A DNA stretch of 14,883 nt from an uncultured Collinsella sp. (GTDB taxonomy: Bacteria > Actinomycetota > Coriobacteriia > Coriobacteriales > Coriobacteriaceae). The position numbers were made by a program, and so were the translations under genes. Below are positions 1-7,364 of this stretch, piece by piece. The stretch covers positions 1-14,883 of the forward strand of contig CABURV010000042.1 in the NCBI GenBank assembly GCA_902494035.1. The letters run 5' to 3'. Numbering within the stretch: position 1 is the stretch's first letter; every line of letters begins with the position of its first letter. A model generated the notes under the pieces. The model did no database searches, was not told the DNA's origin, and saw only the letters and a program-made list of their open reading frames with translations.

Positions 1-1336
1 CAAACAGCAGCACCGAACCGGCCTGACCGATAGCGGAGTACAGGCAATAGCGGCTATACGGTTTCATATCGAGCAGGGCCGAGAAGCTCTTCTGCATCAG
101 CACGACCACGCCGTAGAGCGGCAGGGAAAGCGCCAGATAGATAAGGAACTCCGACACCAGCGCCACGCCGGATTCATCGAACTTGCCGGCGCAGTAGATC
201 ATGTTGAGCGGACGGGCGAAGACGATCAGGTACAGCGCAAACGGAATCAGGAAGAAGAGCATCTGGGCGACACCGCGCGAAATGCCCGTGCGGACGCTGT
301 CGTAATCCTTCTCCTGCGCATCGTGAGAGAGTTCGGTATAGAGTGCCGTCGAAAGCGAGGCGGCGATCAGCGCATAGGGCAATGTGTACCACAGGCGCGC
401 ATATGCGATGACGGAAGGGCCGGTCTCGGGCTGCACCACCAGCGCGGCGGCATTGGTAATGGAGGTCGAGACAAACATGCACACCGTGGCAAGCAGCGTC
501 GGGATACCAAGCGCAATCGTCTGTCGCAGCGCGGGGTCCCTAAAGTCGATATGAATATGAGGATGTACGCCATGCTTGCCAAGCGCGGGAATCTGGCAGG
601 CCATCTGGACAAAGACGCCGAGGGTCGTACCAGCTGCGATCAAGATAATACCGGCCTGCTCGCCAAATTGCGCAGACACGGGAGCAAAGCCCATAAAGCT
701 GGCGATGACGATGACGTTGTTGAGAACCGGGGCAAACGTCGACCAGAAGTAGTCGCGGTGTGCGTTGAGAACGCCCGAGAACACCGAGCCCAAACCATAA
801 AACAGAATCTGGATGGCAAAGAAACGGAACATAAACGCAGCGGTATCCATGCTGCCGCCGTCACCCGAAAGGAACGATTGCGTCCAGATAAAGCCCGGGG
901 CGAACACGGTCCCCAGCAACGAAATGCCACCCAGCACCAAAAGCAAAATGCCGAGCAGGTTGCCCACGTACTCGTTCGAGGCCTCGCGACCCTGCTCACG
1001 CCTCACGCCCATATACACGGGCAAAAACGCCGTCACGAGCATGCCGCCCATCACGAGTTCGTAGAGCATATTGGGCAGGTTGTTGGCGACCTGATAGGAG
1101 GACGAGAGTAGCGACATGCCGATAGCGGCCGCCATTGCCCACGTGCGGATAAAACCGGTGACGCGAGACACGATAGTCAGGATGGTCATAAGCCCGGCGG
1201 AACGACCAACCGTGGAGTAGTCCGACGAGCCCATGTCGTCAGCGTCATCTCGCGACGAAGAAGCTTCGGACGAGGGTGTCTGAGGCGCAGATTCTCTTGC
1301 AAAATGAGCTCCGCGCTTCAATTCTTCCTGCGGCAT
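1..1336 (-). CDS. murJ: Lipid II flippase MurJ (MviN/MVF family), C-terminus missing at window edge
   Basis: MurJ moves the peptidoglycan precursor lipid II across the cytoplasmic membrane. The reading frame is open for 445 codons from the ATG at 1336 to the left edge, so the last part (family proteins are usually above 500 residues) lies outside the window. A polar Ser/Asp-rich N-terminal tail of about 40 residues comes first. Many hydrophobic segments follow, with the family's first-helix pattern SRVTGFIRTWAMA, then NNLPNMLYELVMGGML and the NAHRDYFW loop. The gene starts 3 bases after the ybaK stop, and its GAGAGAGGA ribosome site lies inside the end of ybaK, so translation is probably coupled and the two genes co-transcribed. 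Family assignment is secure. Equating it with the essential MurJ rather than a paralogue is inference. An internal ATG after the polar tail is an alternative start. Confidence 0.93.
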   Translation of the reverse strand, partial: MPQEELKRGAHFARESAPQTPSSEASSSRDDADDMGSSDYSTVGRSAGLMTILTIVSRVTGFIRTWAMAAAIGMSLLSSSYQVANNLPNMLYELVMGGMLVTAFLPVYMGVRREQGREASNEYVGNLLGILLLVLGGISLLGTVFAPGFIWTQSFLSGDGGSMDTAAFMFRFFAIQILFYGLGSVFSGVLNAHRDYFWSTFAPVLNNVIVIASFMGFAPVSAQFGEQAGIILIAAGTTLGVFVQMACQIPALGKHGVHPHIHIDFRDPALRQTIALGIPTLLATVCMFVSTSITNAAALVVQPETGPSVIAYARLWYTLPYALIAASLSTALYTELSHDAQEKDYDSVRTGISRGVAQMLFFLIPFALYLIVFARPLNMIYCAGKFDESGVALVSEFLIYLALSLPLYGVVVLMQKSFSALLDMKPYSRYCLYSAIGQAGSVLLF

Positions 1337-1339
1337 CGC

Positions 1340-1840
1340 TCAGTCCTCTCTCGTAATCGCGGCAACCGTCGCCCCGCAAAATGCAATTAAATCATCGGGT
1401 GCAAGCTCGAGCTGATAACCACGCTTGCCTCCCGAAATAAAAATGGTATCCCAAAGGACACACGTCTCATCAATGAGCGTCCGGTAGCGTTTTTTCATAC
1501 CGACCGGGCTGCAGCCGCCGCGAACGTAACCAGTCGCCGCAAGCAAATCCTTCACATGCATCATGGCCAAGGACTTCTCCCCCGCGGCACGCGCGGCGGA
1601 CTTTAGATCGAGCTCGTCGGCAACAGGGATGCAGCACACGACATAGTCGTTGGACGGTGTCACACAGACCAAAGTCTTAAATCCTTGACCGGGCTCCTCG
1701 CCAAGCTGCTCCGAAATCGCGACACCCAGGCCCACCGACTCATCACCATCGTCTTCGTACGTATGTAGAACATAGGAAATGCCGGCGCTTTCCAGCTCGC
1801 GCATCGCATTGGTTTTTGGCGTCTTTGCAGCCTTTGCCAT
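1340..1840 (-). CDS. ybaK: Cys-tRNA(Pro) deacylase, YbaK/EbsC family
   Basis: A 166-residue editing enzyme predicted to hydrolyse Cys-tRNA(Pro) in trans, clearing cysteine that prolyl-tRNA synthetase wrongly attaches. It spans the usual single-domain YbaK fold. The substrate-site lysine motif GFKTLV (Lys55) is present, followed by a YVRGGCSPVGMKKR segment carrying the conserved glycine pair and by FISGGKRGYQLELAPDDL near the C-terminus; all three are family hallmarks. The start at 1840 was chosen because AAAGGA sits 7 bases upstream. Starts at 1936 or 1861 would add an N-terminal stretch unlike the family. It lies 132 bp downstream of uvrA and 3 bp upstream of murJ, so it probably heads a ybaK-murJ transcript. 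Family members with alanyl- or other specificities exist, so the exact tRNA substrate is inferred. Confidence 0.9.
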   Translation of the reverse strand: MAKAAKTPKTNAMRELESAGISYVLHTYEDDGDESVGLGVAISEQLGEEPGQGFKTLVCVTPSNDYVVCCIPVADELDLKSAARAAGEKSLAMMHVKDLLAATGYVRGGCSPVGMKKRYRTLIDETCVLWDTIFISGGKRGYQLELAPDDLIAFCGATVAAITRED

Positions 1841-1877
1841 GACATATCCTTTCCCTCGCATTCGGACGCAAGGATTA

Positions 1878-1908
1878 AGTATATGTCCAATTCGACTGCA
1901 TACGTCAC
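1878..1908 (-). promoter_or_regulatory. Candidate promoter for ybaK-murJ
   Basis: On the minus strand a TATACT -10 hexamer (1878-1883) is preceded by GTGACG (1903-1908) as a weak -35 with a 19-bp spacer. The start point would fall near 1870, about 30 bases before the ybaK ATG. The -10 is good. The -35 matches four of six bases and the spacing is long. Confidence 0.35.
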
Positions 1909-1921
1909 TTCGGCACAGCAA

Positions 1922-1952
1922 GCGCCATCGAATCACAAGGAGTCGATGGCGC
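1922..1952 (-). terminator. Inverted repeat after uvrA, candidate terminator
   Basis: A perfect 10-bp inverted repeat (1922-1931 against 1943-1952, arm GCGCCATCGA, 11-base loop) begins 20 bases beyond the uvrA stop. The following minus-strand bases, TTGCTGTG, are not a proper T-run, so it is a weak intrinsic terminator at best. It may act with a factor or protect the 3' end. The position between uvrA and the candidate ybaK promoter fits a transcript boundary. Confidence 0.5.
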
Positions 1953-1972
1953 CCATAAACTGAATCGCCTAT

Positions 1973-4852
1973 TTATTGAGCATCAAGTTGAGCCTGACGC
2001 TCCCGGTCGCGCCTGAGCAACGGCGCCAAAAACTTGCCCGTATAACTCTGCGGACAGTCCGCAACCTGCTCCGGTGTGCCCGAAACCACGACGGTTCCGC
2101 CGCCGTTACCGCCCTCGGGACCCATATCGATCAGGCGGTCGGCAACCTTGATGACATCAAGGTTGTGTTCAATCACCAGCACCGTGTTGCCCGCATCGAC
2201 CAAGCGCTGCAGCACATCGAGCAGCTGGCGGACGTCCTCAAAATGAAGGCCGGTCGTCGGCTCGTCCAGAATATAGAACGTCTTGCCCGTCTGGCGTCGA
2301 TGAAGCTCCTTAGCGAGCTTCACACGCTGCGCCTCGCCGCCCGAGAGCGTCGTGGCGGGCTGGCCTAGGCTCACGTAGCCCAAGCCTACATCGTACAGCG
2401 TCTGAAGCTTGCGCTTAATCTGCGGGATATTCCCAAAGAAAGCCAGTGCCTCGGCCACGCTCATGTCAAGTACGTCCGAGATGGTCTTGCCACGGTAGGT
2501 GACCTCGAGTGTCTCGCGGTTGTAGCGTTTACCGCCGCAAACTTCGCAGGGAACGTAGATATCGGGAAGGAAGTGCATCTCGATCTTGTTCTGTCCGTCG
2601 CCCTTGCACGCCTCACAGCGCCCGCCACTCACATTAAAGGAGAAACGACCCGGCGAGTAGCCGCGCGCCTTCGACTCCGGCGTACTCGCAAACAGCGCGC
2701 GAAGATCATCCCACAGGCCGATATAGGTAGCAGGGTTGGAACGCGGCGTGCGGCCAATCGGCGACTGGTCGATATCGATAACCTTATCGATACACTCGAT
2801 GCCCTCGATTTTCTTATACGGACCCACAGGGCGCGTCGAACGGTGAATGGCATTCGTAAGGGCAGGCGCAATGGTGTCGGTAACCAGGGAGCTCTTGCCC
2901 GATCCCGACACGCCGGTAACAACCGTAAGCGTACCAAACTCGATCTTGGCGGTAACGTTTTTGAGGTTGTTGGCTCGAGCGCCCGTAATTTTAAGGCAGC
3001 CACGACCGGGCTTGCGCCGTTCATCAGGTACCCGGATCATTCGTTTGCCGGTCAGATAAGCGCCCGTCATCGACTCAGGACACGCCATGATATCGGCAGG
3101 CGTTCCCGCCGCGACTACGTGTCCGCCGTTGACGCCGGCGCCGGGCCCCATGTCGATCACGTAATCGGCGGCACGGATTGTATCCTCGTCGTGTTCGACG
3201 ACGATAACGGTATTGCCGATATCGCGCAGGCGCTCGAGCGTCTTGATCAGGCGCTCGTTGTCACGCTGATGAAGACCGATCGAGGGCTCATCCAGAATAT
3301 AGAGCACGCCCATGAGACCCGCGCCGATCTGCGTTGCCAGGCGAATACGCTGCGCCTCGCCACCAGAAAGCGTCGCCGAGGCACGATCGAGCGTCAGATA
3401 GTCGAGTCCGACATCGACCAGAAAACGCAAGCGCTCCAGGATTTCCTTGACGATGCGCCCGCCGATAAACTGTTGGCGCTCGGTGAGCTCCAGGCCCTCA
3501 AAAAACTCGAGCGACTCACGGCACGACAGGCAACAAACCTCGTAAATGGACTTGCCACCCACGGTGACGGCGAGCATCTCAGGGCGCAAACGAGCGCCGT
3601 GGCAGCTCGAGCACGGTTCCTCGCGAATGTACTTCTCCAAGCGCGCCTTGGTGTTCTCGTTCGTCGTCTCGGTATAGCGTTCGTACAGGATGTTGCGAAC
3701 GCCCGAAAACTTGGTATCCCACTGGCTGCGACGTCCGTCGAGCTTTTGGTAGTCGACCGAGATCTTCGTATCGCCCAGGCCATCCAAGAATGCACGACGC
3801 ACGCGAGGGGGCAAGTCCTCCCACGGCGTATCGGTGCTCACCTTAAAGTGTTTGCAGACCGCAGCAAAAATCTGCGGATAGTAGTTCGAATTGCCAAACA
3901 GGCTACCAAAGACTCCGTCGGCAATGGACTTCGAGGGGTCCTCGATCAGCGCCTCGGCATCAACGGTTTTCTTAAAGCCCAGGCCGTCGCACTCAGGACA
4001 TGCGCCATAGGGAGCGTTGAACGAAAAATCACGCGGCTGAAGATCGTCAATGGAGTGACCATGCTCCGGGCACGCCAAGGCCAACGAATACTCCAGCAGC
4101 TCGCCCTCGGTCCCCTCGGGAGCATCACGATCGGGCAGCATGTACACGTTTACATTGCCGTGAGCCAGCGCGGTCGCCTGCTCAACAGACTCGGCGATAC
4201 GGCCCAGAGAGTTCTCACGGATCACGATGCGATCGACCACGACCTCGATATCGTGCTTGAACTTCTTGTCCAGATCGATCGGATCGTCGAGCGAGCGCAC
4301 TTCACCGTCGACACGCACGCGGCTAAAGCCCTCGGCGCGAAGGTCCTCAAACAGTTTGGTGTACTCGCCTTTTCGCCCGCGCACCACCGGTGCCAGCACA
4401 AACGCGCGACGGCCCTCCCCCGCCGCCAAGACCTTGTCGGCAACCTGGTCGGTCGTCTGACGCTCAATGACGCGGCCGCATTCGGGACAGTGCGGGGTGC
4501 CCACACGGGCGAACAGCAGGCGCAGATAGTCATAAATCTCGGTTACGGTGCCAACCGTCGAGCGAGGGTTTTTAGACGTCGTCTTTTGGTCGATCGACAC
4601 CGCCGGCGAAAGGCCGTCGATTGAATCCAAGTCGGGTTTGTCCATCTGGCCCAAGAACTGGCGCGCATAGCTCGAAAGACTCTCGACGTATCGACGCTGG
4701 CCCTCGGCATAGATAGTGTCAAATGCCAGCGAACTCTTGCCCGAGCCAGAAAGACCGGTAATGACCACGAGTTGGTCACGCGGAATGGAAACATCGATAT
4801 CACGGAGGTTGTGCTCACGAGCGCCGCGAATAACGATAGAAGAATCAGACAT
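1973..4852 (-). CDS. uvrA: UvrABC excinuclease subunit A
   Basis: The damage-sensing ATPase of nucleotide excision repair: a UvrA dimer scans DNA, loads UvrB at lesions and leaves. The protein has 959 residues, close to the family norm. Two ABC ATPase halves are visible. The first has a Walker A GLSGSGKSS at about 33-41, an LSGGEAQRIRLA signature near 493 and ILDEPSIGLH just after. The second has a Walker A near 649, a signature near 834 and ILDEPTTGLH near 861. Zinc-module cysteines are intact: CPEC near 120, CPEHGH and CPEC near 260-290, CSSC near 416, CEAC and CEVC near 744-770. The ATG at 4852 was chosen because AAGGAGC lies just upstream. A frame extension to 4918 is open but precedes the conserved start and overlaps the probable promoter. 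A LexA-like box lies 62 bases upstream. No truncation is seen. Confidence 0.98.
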   Translation of the reverse strand: MSDSSIVIRGAREHNLRDIDVSIPRDQLVVITGLSGSGKSSLAFDTIYAEGQRRYVESLSSYARQFLGQMDKPDLDSIDGLSPAVSIDQKTTSKNPRSTVGTVTEIYDYLRLLFARVGTPHCPECGRVIERQTTDQVADKVLAAGEGRRAFVLAPVVRGRKGEYTKLFEDLRAEGFSRVRVDGEVRSLDDPIDLDKKFKHDIEVVVDRIVIRENSLGRIAESVEQATALAHGNVNVYMLPDRDAPEGTEGELLEYSLALACPEHGHSIDDLQPRDFSFNAPYGACPECDGLGFKKTVDAEALIEDPSKSIADGVFGSLFGNSNYYPQIFAAVCKHFKVSTDTPWEDLPPRVRRAFLDGLGDTKISVDYQKLDGRRSQWDTKFSGVRNILYERYTETTNENTKARLEKYIREEPCSSCHGARLRPEMLAVTVGGKSIYEVCCLSCRESLEFFEGLELTERQQFIGGRIVKEILERLRFLVDVGLDYLTLDRASATLSGGEAQRIRLATQIGAGLMGVLYILDEPSIGLHQRDNERLIKTLERLRDIGNTVIVVEHDEDTIRAADYVIDMGPGAGVNGGHVVAAGTPADIMACPESMTGAYLTGKRMIRVPDERRKPGRGCLKITGARANNLKNVTAKIEFGTLTVVTGVSGSGKSSLVTDTIAPALTNAIHRSTRPVGPYKKIEGIECIDKVIDIDQSPIGRTPRSNPATYIGLWDDLRALFASTPESKARGYSPGRFSFNVSGGRCEACKGDGQNKIEMHFLPDIYVPCEVCGGKRYNRETLEVTYRGKTISDVLDMSVAEALAFFGNIPQIKRKLQTLYDVGLGYVSLGQPATTLSGGEAQRVKLAKELHRRQTGKTFYILDEPTTGLHFEDVRQLLDVLQRLVDAGNTVLVIEHNLDVIKVADRLIDMGPEGGNGGGTVVVSGTPEQVADCPQSYTGKFLAPLLRRDRERQAQLDAQ

Positions 4853-4880
4853 GGAAGCTCCTTGCCTCCTATTGCATCGA

Positions 4881-4886
4881 ATCATA
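4881..4886 (-). promoter_or_regulatory. Candidate -10 element of uvrA
   Basis: The minus strand reads TATGAT, five of six bases matching the consensus, 29 to 34 bases upstream of the uvrA ATG. No good -35 is visible; the best is TCGAGT at a 19-bp spacing. The LexA-like box at 4914-4927 would then abut the -35 region, a position suited to blocking polymerase. Confidence 0.35.
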
Positions 4887-4913
4887 CTGTCGATGAGTTT
4901 AGCGCACTCGACG

Positions 4914-4927
4914 CGCACAGATGTTCG
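4914..4927. promoter_or_regulatory. Candidate LexA (SOS) box upstream of uvrA
   Basis: On the minus strand the sequence is CGAACATCTGTGCG. The Gram-positive/actinobacterial LexA operator is CGAAC-N4-GTTCG, so 9 of the 10 specified bases match (GTGCG instead of GTTCG). It lies 62 to 75 bases upstream of the uvrA ATG. uvrA is a classic SOS gene in many bacteria, so the context supports the call. Function is inferred. Confidence 0.55.
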
Positions 4928-4988
4928 TAATACAAGATTCGCAGACCTTTAGCTTTGCGTATCGGGCGCTTTGTTTCTCGAAATGCCG

Positions 4989-5028
4989 TGGAAAGGTTAC
5001 AGTAATCTTGGAAAGGTTACAGTAATCT
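4989..5028. repeat. Perfect 20-bp tandem direct repeat in the LtaS-like gene promoter region
   Basis: The unit TGGAAAGGTTACAGTAATCT occurs twice with no mismatch and no gap, at 4989-5008 and 5009-5028, ending 37 bases before the ATG of the LtaS-like gene. Each copy holds the near-palindrome TTACaGTAA. The reverse complement of the core, CTGTAAC, recurs at 5047-5053. The copy junction creates a TTGGAA hexamer (5008-5013) that could act as a -35. Each copy spans about two helical turns, so a regulator would meet both on the same DNA face. It is either a doubled operator or a recent replication-slippage duplication. Confidence 0.85.
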
Positions 5029-5045
5029 AATACTGAACTTAATTT
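5008..5045 (+). promoter_or_regulatory. Probable promoter region of the LtaS-like gene
   Basis: This AT-rich stretch upstream of 5066 must hold the promoter. TTGGAA (5008-5013) with TACTGA (5031-5036) at 17-bp spacing is one pairing. TTACAG (5017-5022) with TTAATT (5039-5044) at 16 bp is another. Neither is close to consensus, so only the region is called. Confidence 0.3.
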
Positions 5046-5065
5046 GCTGTAACAGAGGAACGTCC

Positions 5066-7219
5066 ATGACCGAAGATATCCCCCTTGAAATCACTTCGAG
5101 CGACATGGCCAATCTGCCCATATTCATCGCCGTCCTTATCGTGGCCGCCGTCGTCGTGCGCGTATATTTTTCAATCAAACACAATGAAAAGCCTCCCATT
5201 GCCCGCGTCTTTTGGTGCGCGACGCTCCTCATCCCGCTCGGCATGGTAGCTGCATGGATTACGAATCAATTGCTCGTAAATGAGGACAATTCCCTATGGG
5301 TCCTTTCTTATTCGGCGCTCGGTGCTGCCGCTGTCATACTTCTTGTCGAGCCCTTGGTTTCGGGACTAATCGACCAAACCGATCTTGCGACGGGAACGGT
5401 TGCCTGTATTTGCCGTGACATCCTTGTCATCGCCGCTGTTTCAGCGCTCTCGTTCGTTTCACTCGAAATTGCCTGCAACGAAACGTTCTATCGCATTCCC
5501 GCCAACTCATTTGGGTTTTCCGTCGGGTTGCTCGCGACGGTTCTGCTCTCCCTTTATTTGCTGGGACAACGTCATGGAGGCGTCATGGCCCTCGTGCCCG
5601 TCGTCTGTTGCATCCTTGGCATTGCCGAGCACTTCGTCATAACGTTTAAAGGCGAGGCCATCCTGCCAAGCGATATCTTGGCCCTTGGCACCGCAATGGA
5701 AGTGAGCGAGGGATACGAGTTTACCTTTACCGCCGGAATCGTAACCTCTCTAGCCCTGCTGGAGATTTCCCTGGGGCTTCTTTCGCTTATCCGACCGAGA
5801 AAGCTCCGTACACCCACCCATGTCTTCCCCGCAATCGCCGCCAACCTCTGCGCTTTTCTGCTAGTGACCGTTGTGGGGCTCTCGGGCTTTTCCAACATCG
5901 ACTTGGAGCAGGCGCTGAATTTTGGATTTGACCGTTGGCAGCCCATCACCACGTATGCGTCTCAGGGTTTTATCACTTCGTTCACCGAAATGGTCAACGA
6001 GTTGCCCATTGAGAAGCCCGAAGACTATACGCCCGATGAGGCGCAGAGCATCGAGCAGGAGCTCGCCGCCGCCTACGACAGCACGTATGGCTCGAGCGAG
6101 CAGCGCGCGGCGGCCGTTGCCCAGTTCAATGAAATCAAGCCGACGATTGTTGCCGTCATGAACGAGAGTTTTAGCGACCTTTCGTGCTTTGAGCAGCTCC
6201 AGGCGGCCGGGTACACCGGTCCCGCATTCTACAACTCGCTTCCCGACACACTTGTTCGCGGCACCATGCTCGCTTCGGTCACCGGTGGCGGAACGGCAAA
6301 CTCCGAATTCGAATTTTTGACCGGAGCGACAACGGCCTTTGTCGGATTAGGCAAAATCCCCTATCAGCTGTATCAGATGAATCGCGTCAACAGCCTGGCA
6401 AAGGACCTTAAAGAGCTTGGGTATACCGCTACCGCTATGCACCCGCAAAACCCCGTCAACTACCATCGAGATAAAATCTATCAGCAGCTGGGCTTCGGAG
6501 ATTTTCTTTCAATCGGCGATTTCGAAGGTGCGCCCTGTTACCATGCCGGCGTATGCGACTACGCCACCTACGACAAGATACTCGACCTGCTTAGAACCGA
6601 CGAAGCGCCGCAGTTCATCTTTGACGTCACGATGCAAAATCACGGCGGCTACGACTATGGCACCGTTCCCGCCGAAGAGCTGACAAACTATTGGGTCGAG
6701 GGAGCCAGCGAGGGCGCCAATAGCGCGCTCAACACCTATCTCACCTGCATCAACGCATCCGACCGGGACCTCGAGTACTTTATCAACGAGCTCCGCAATA
6801 TCGGCAGACCGGTTGTCCTTGTCTTTTTTGGCGACCATCAGCCGAGCGCCGCAACGACTCTCAACGAGGAGCTGTACCCTCAGGAAGATACGGCAAGCCA
6901 CGCTTTCCGTGTCTATCAATCGACCTATTTCGTCTGGGCTAACTATGAAATCGCCGGCAATACCGAGCTCAACGTCTACGACACCGTCGGGGCAAACGAG
7001 ATTGCAGCCATTACCCTTAATAAGATCGGCGCCCCGCTCACCGACTATCAAAAGGCCCTGCTTGCAACAAGGTCAGATGTGCCCACCATCAATGTCGCCG
7101 GCTATCTCGGTGCCGACGGGCTGCGCTACGACTTGGAATCTGAAGACAGCCCATACACCTCGACGATCGATAAGCTGCAGCGCATGCAATACCTCGAGTT
7201 CGCCAGCAAAGTTCAGTAA
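5066..7219 (+). CDS. LTA synthase-family membrane phosphoglycerol transferase (sulfatase fold)
   Basis: A 717-residue enzyme of the lipoteichoic acid synthase family, predicted to transfer glycerol-phosphate from phosphatidylglycerol onto a surface polymer or glycolipid outside the membrane. The N-terminal 270 residues hold about seven or eight hydrophobic segments (first near 17-35). An alpha/beta sulfatase-like domain follows from about 355 to 635. Metal and catalytic residues are recognisable: MNESFSD (Glu367), GGGTANSEFEF with nucleophile Thr410, TMQNHGGYD (His526) and FGDHQPS (Asp590, His591). MHPQNPVNYHRDKIYQQLGF also fits the family. The ATG at 5066 has AGAGGA seven bases upstream. It stands alone between the divergent uvrA and a separately promoted mrp. 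Whether its product is true LTA or another phosphoglycerol-modified glycan is unknown. Related phosphoglycerol transferases and phosphoethanolamine transferases share the fold. Confidence 0.88.
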   Translation: MTEDIPLEITSSDMANLPIFIAVLIVAAVVVRVYFSIKHNEKPPIARVFWCATLLIPLGMVAAWITNQLLVNEDNSLWVLSYSALGAAAVILLVEPLVSGLIDQTDLATGTVACICRDILVIAAVSALSFVSLEIACNETFYRIPANSFGFSVGLLATVLLSLYLLGQRHGGVMALVPVVCCILGIAEHFVITFKGEAILPSDILALGTAMEVSEGYEFTFTAGIVTSLALLEISLGLLSLIRPRKLRTPTHVFPAIAANLCAFLLVTVVGLSGFSNIDLEQALNFGFDRWQPITTYASQGFITSFTEMVNELPIEKPEDYTPDEAQSIEQELAAAYDSTYGSSEQRAAAVAQFNEIKPTIVAVMNESFSDLSCFEQLQAAGYTGPAFYNSLPDTLVRGTMLASVTGGGTANSEFEFLTGATTAFVGLGKIPYQLYQMNRVNSLAKDLKELGYTATAMHPQNPVNYHRDKIYQQLGFGDFLSIGDFEGAPCYHAGVCDYATYDKILDLLRTDEAPQFIFDVTMQNHGGYDYGTVPAEELTNYWVEGASEGANSALNTYLTCINASDRDLEYFINELRNIGRPVVLVFFGDHQPSAATTLNEELYPQEDTASHAFRVYQSTYFVWANYEIAGNTELNVYDTVGANEIAAITLNKIGAPLTDYQKALLATRSDVPTINVAGYLGADGLRYDLESEDSPYTSTIDKLQRMQYLEFASKVQ

Positions 7220-7279
7220 GCCCGCCCATTCGCTTGGACCCATCGTATTGCAAGCACGCTCGGCCCAAATGCATCGCAA

Positions 7280-7309
7280 ATGACTCCCGCTCGCAAACGA
7301 GGGTACAAT
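7280..7309 (+). promoter_or_regulatory. Candidate promoter for the mrp operon
   Basis: ATGACT (7280-7285) and TACAAT (7304-7309) are separated by 18 bp, placing the start near 7316 and giving a leader of about 50 bases before the mrp ATG. The -10 matches five of six bases and the -35 four of six. No terminator is evident between the LtaS-like stop at 7219 and this promoter. Confidence 0.45.
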
Positions 7310-7328
7310 GACGCTCGTGTCACACCAC

Positions 7329-7342
7329 GGGGCCCCGGCCCC
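7329..7342 (+). repeat. GC-only inverted repeat in the mrp leader
   Basis: GGGGCC-CC-GGCCCC is a perfect inverted repeat of G and C only, lying within the predicted mrp 5' untranslated region and ending 10 bases before the AAAGGAG ribosome site. In RNA it would form a compact five- or six-pair stem next to the ribosome site without covering it. No T-run follows, so it is not a terminator. Confidence 0.5.
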
Positions 7343-7364
7343 AACATATACAAAGGAGTCATAC

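Noticed and set aside
323..1111. Plus-strand open frame (262 codons) opposite murJ
   Set aside because: It is antisense to the murJ reading frame, which is continuous and has clear family motifs. The translation is Arg/Lys/His-rich with no domain.
2573..4624. Long plus-strand open frame (683 codons) opposite uvrA
   Set aside because: It lies wholly antisense to a complete, motif-perfect uvrA, is very rich in Arg and Ala and shows no recognisable domain. It is a codon-bias shadow of a high-GC gene.
4853..4918. 22-residue N-terminal extension of UvrA
   Set aside because: It would cover the candidate -10 region, lacks family similarity, and the ATG at 4852 has a strong ribosome site. The longer start is not used.
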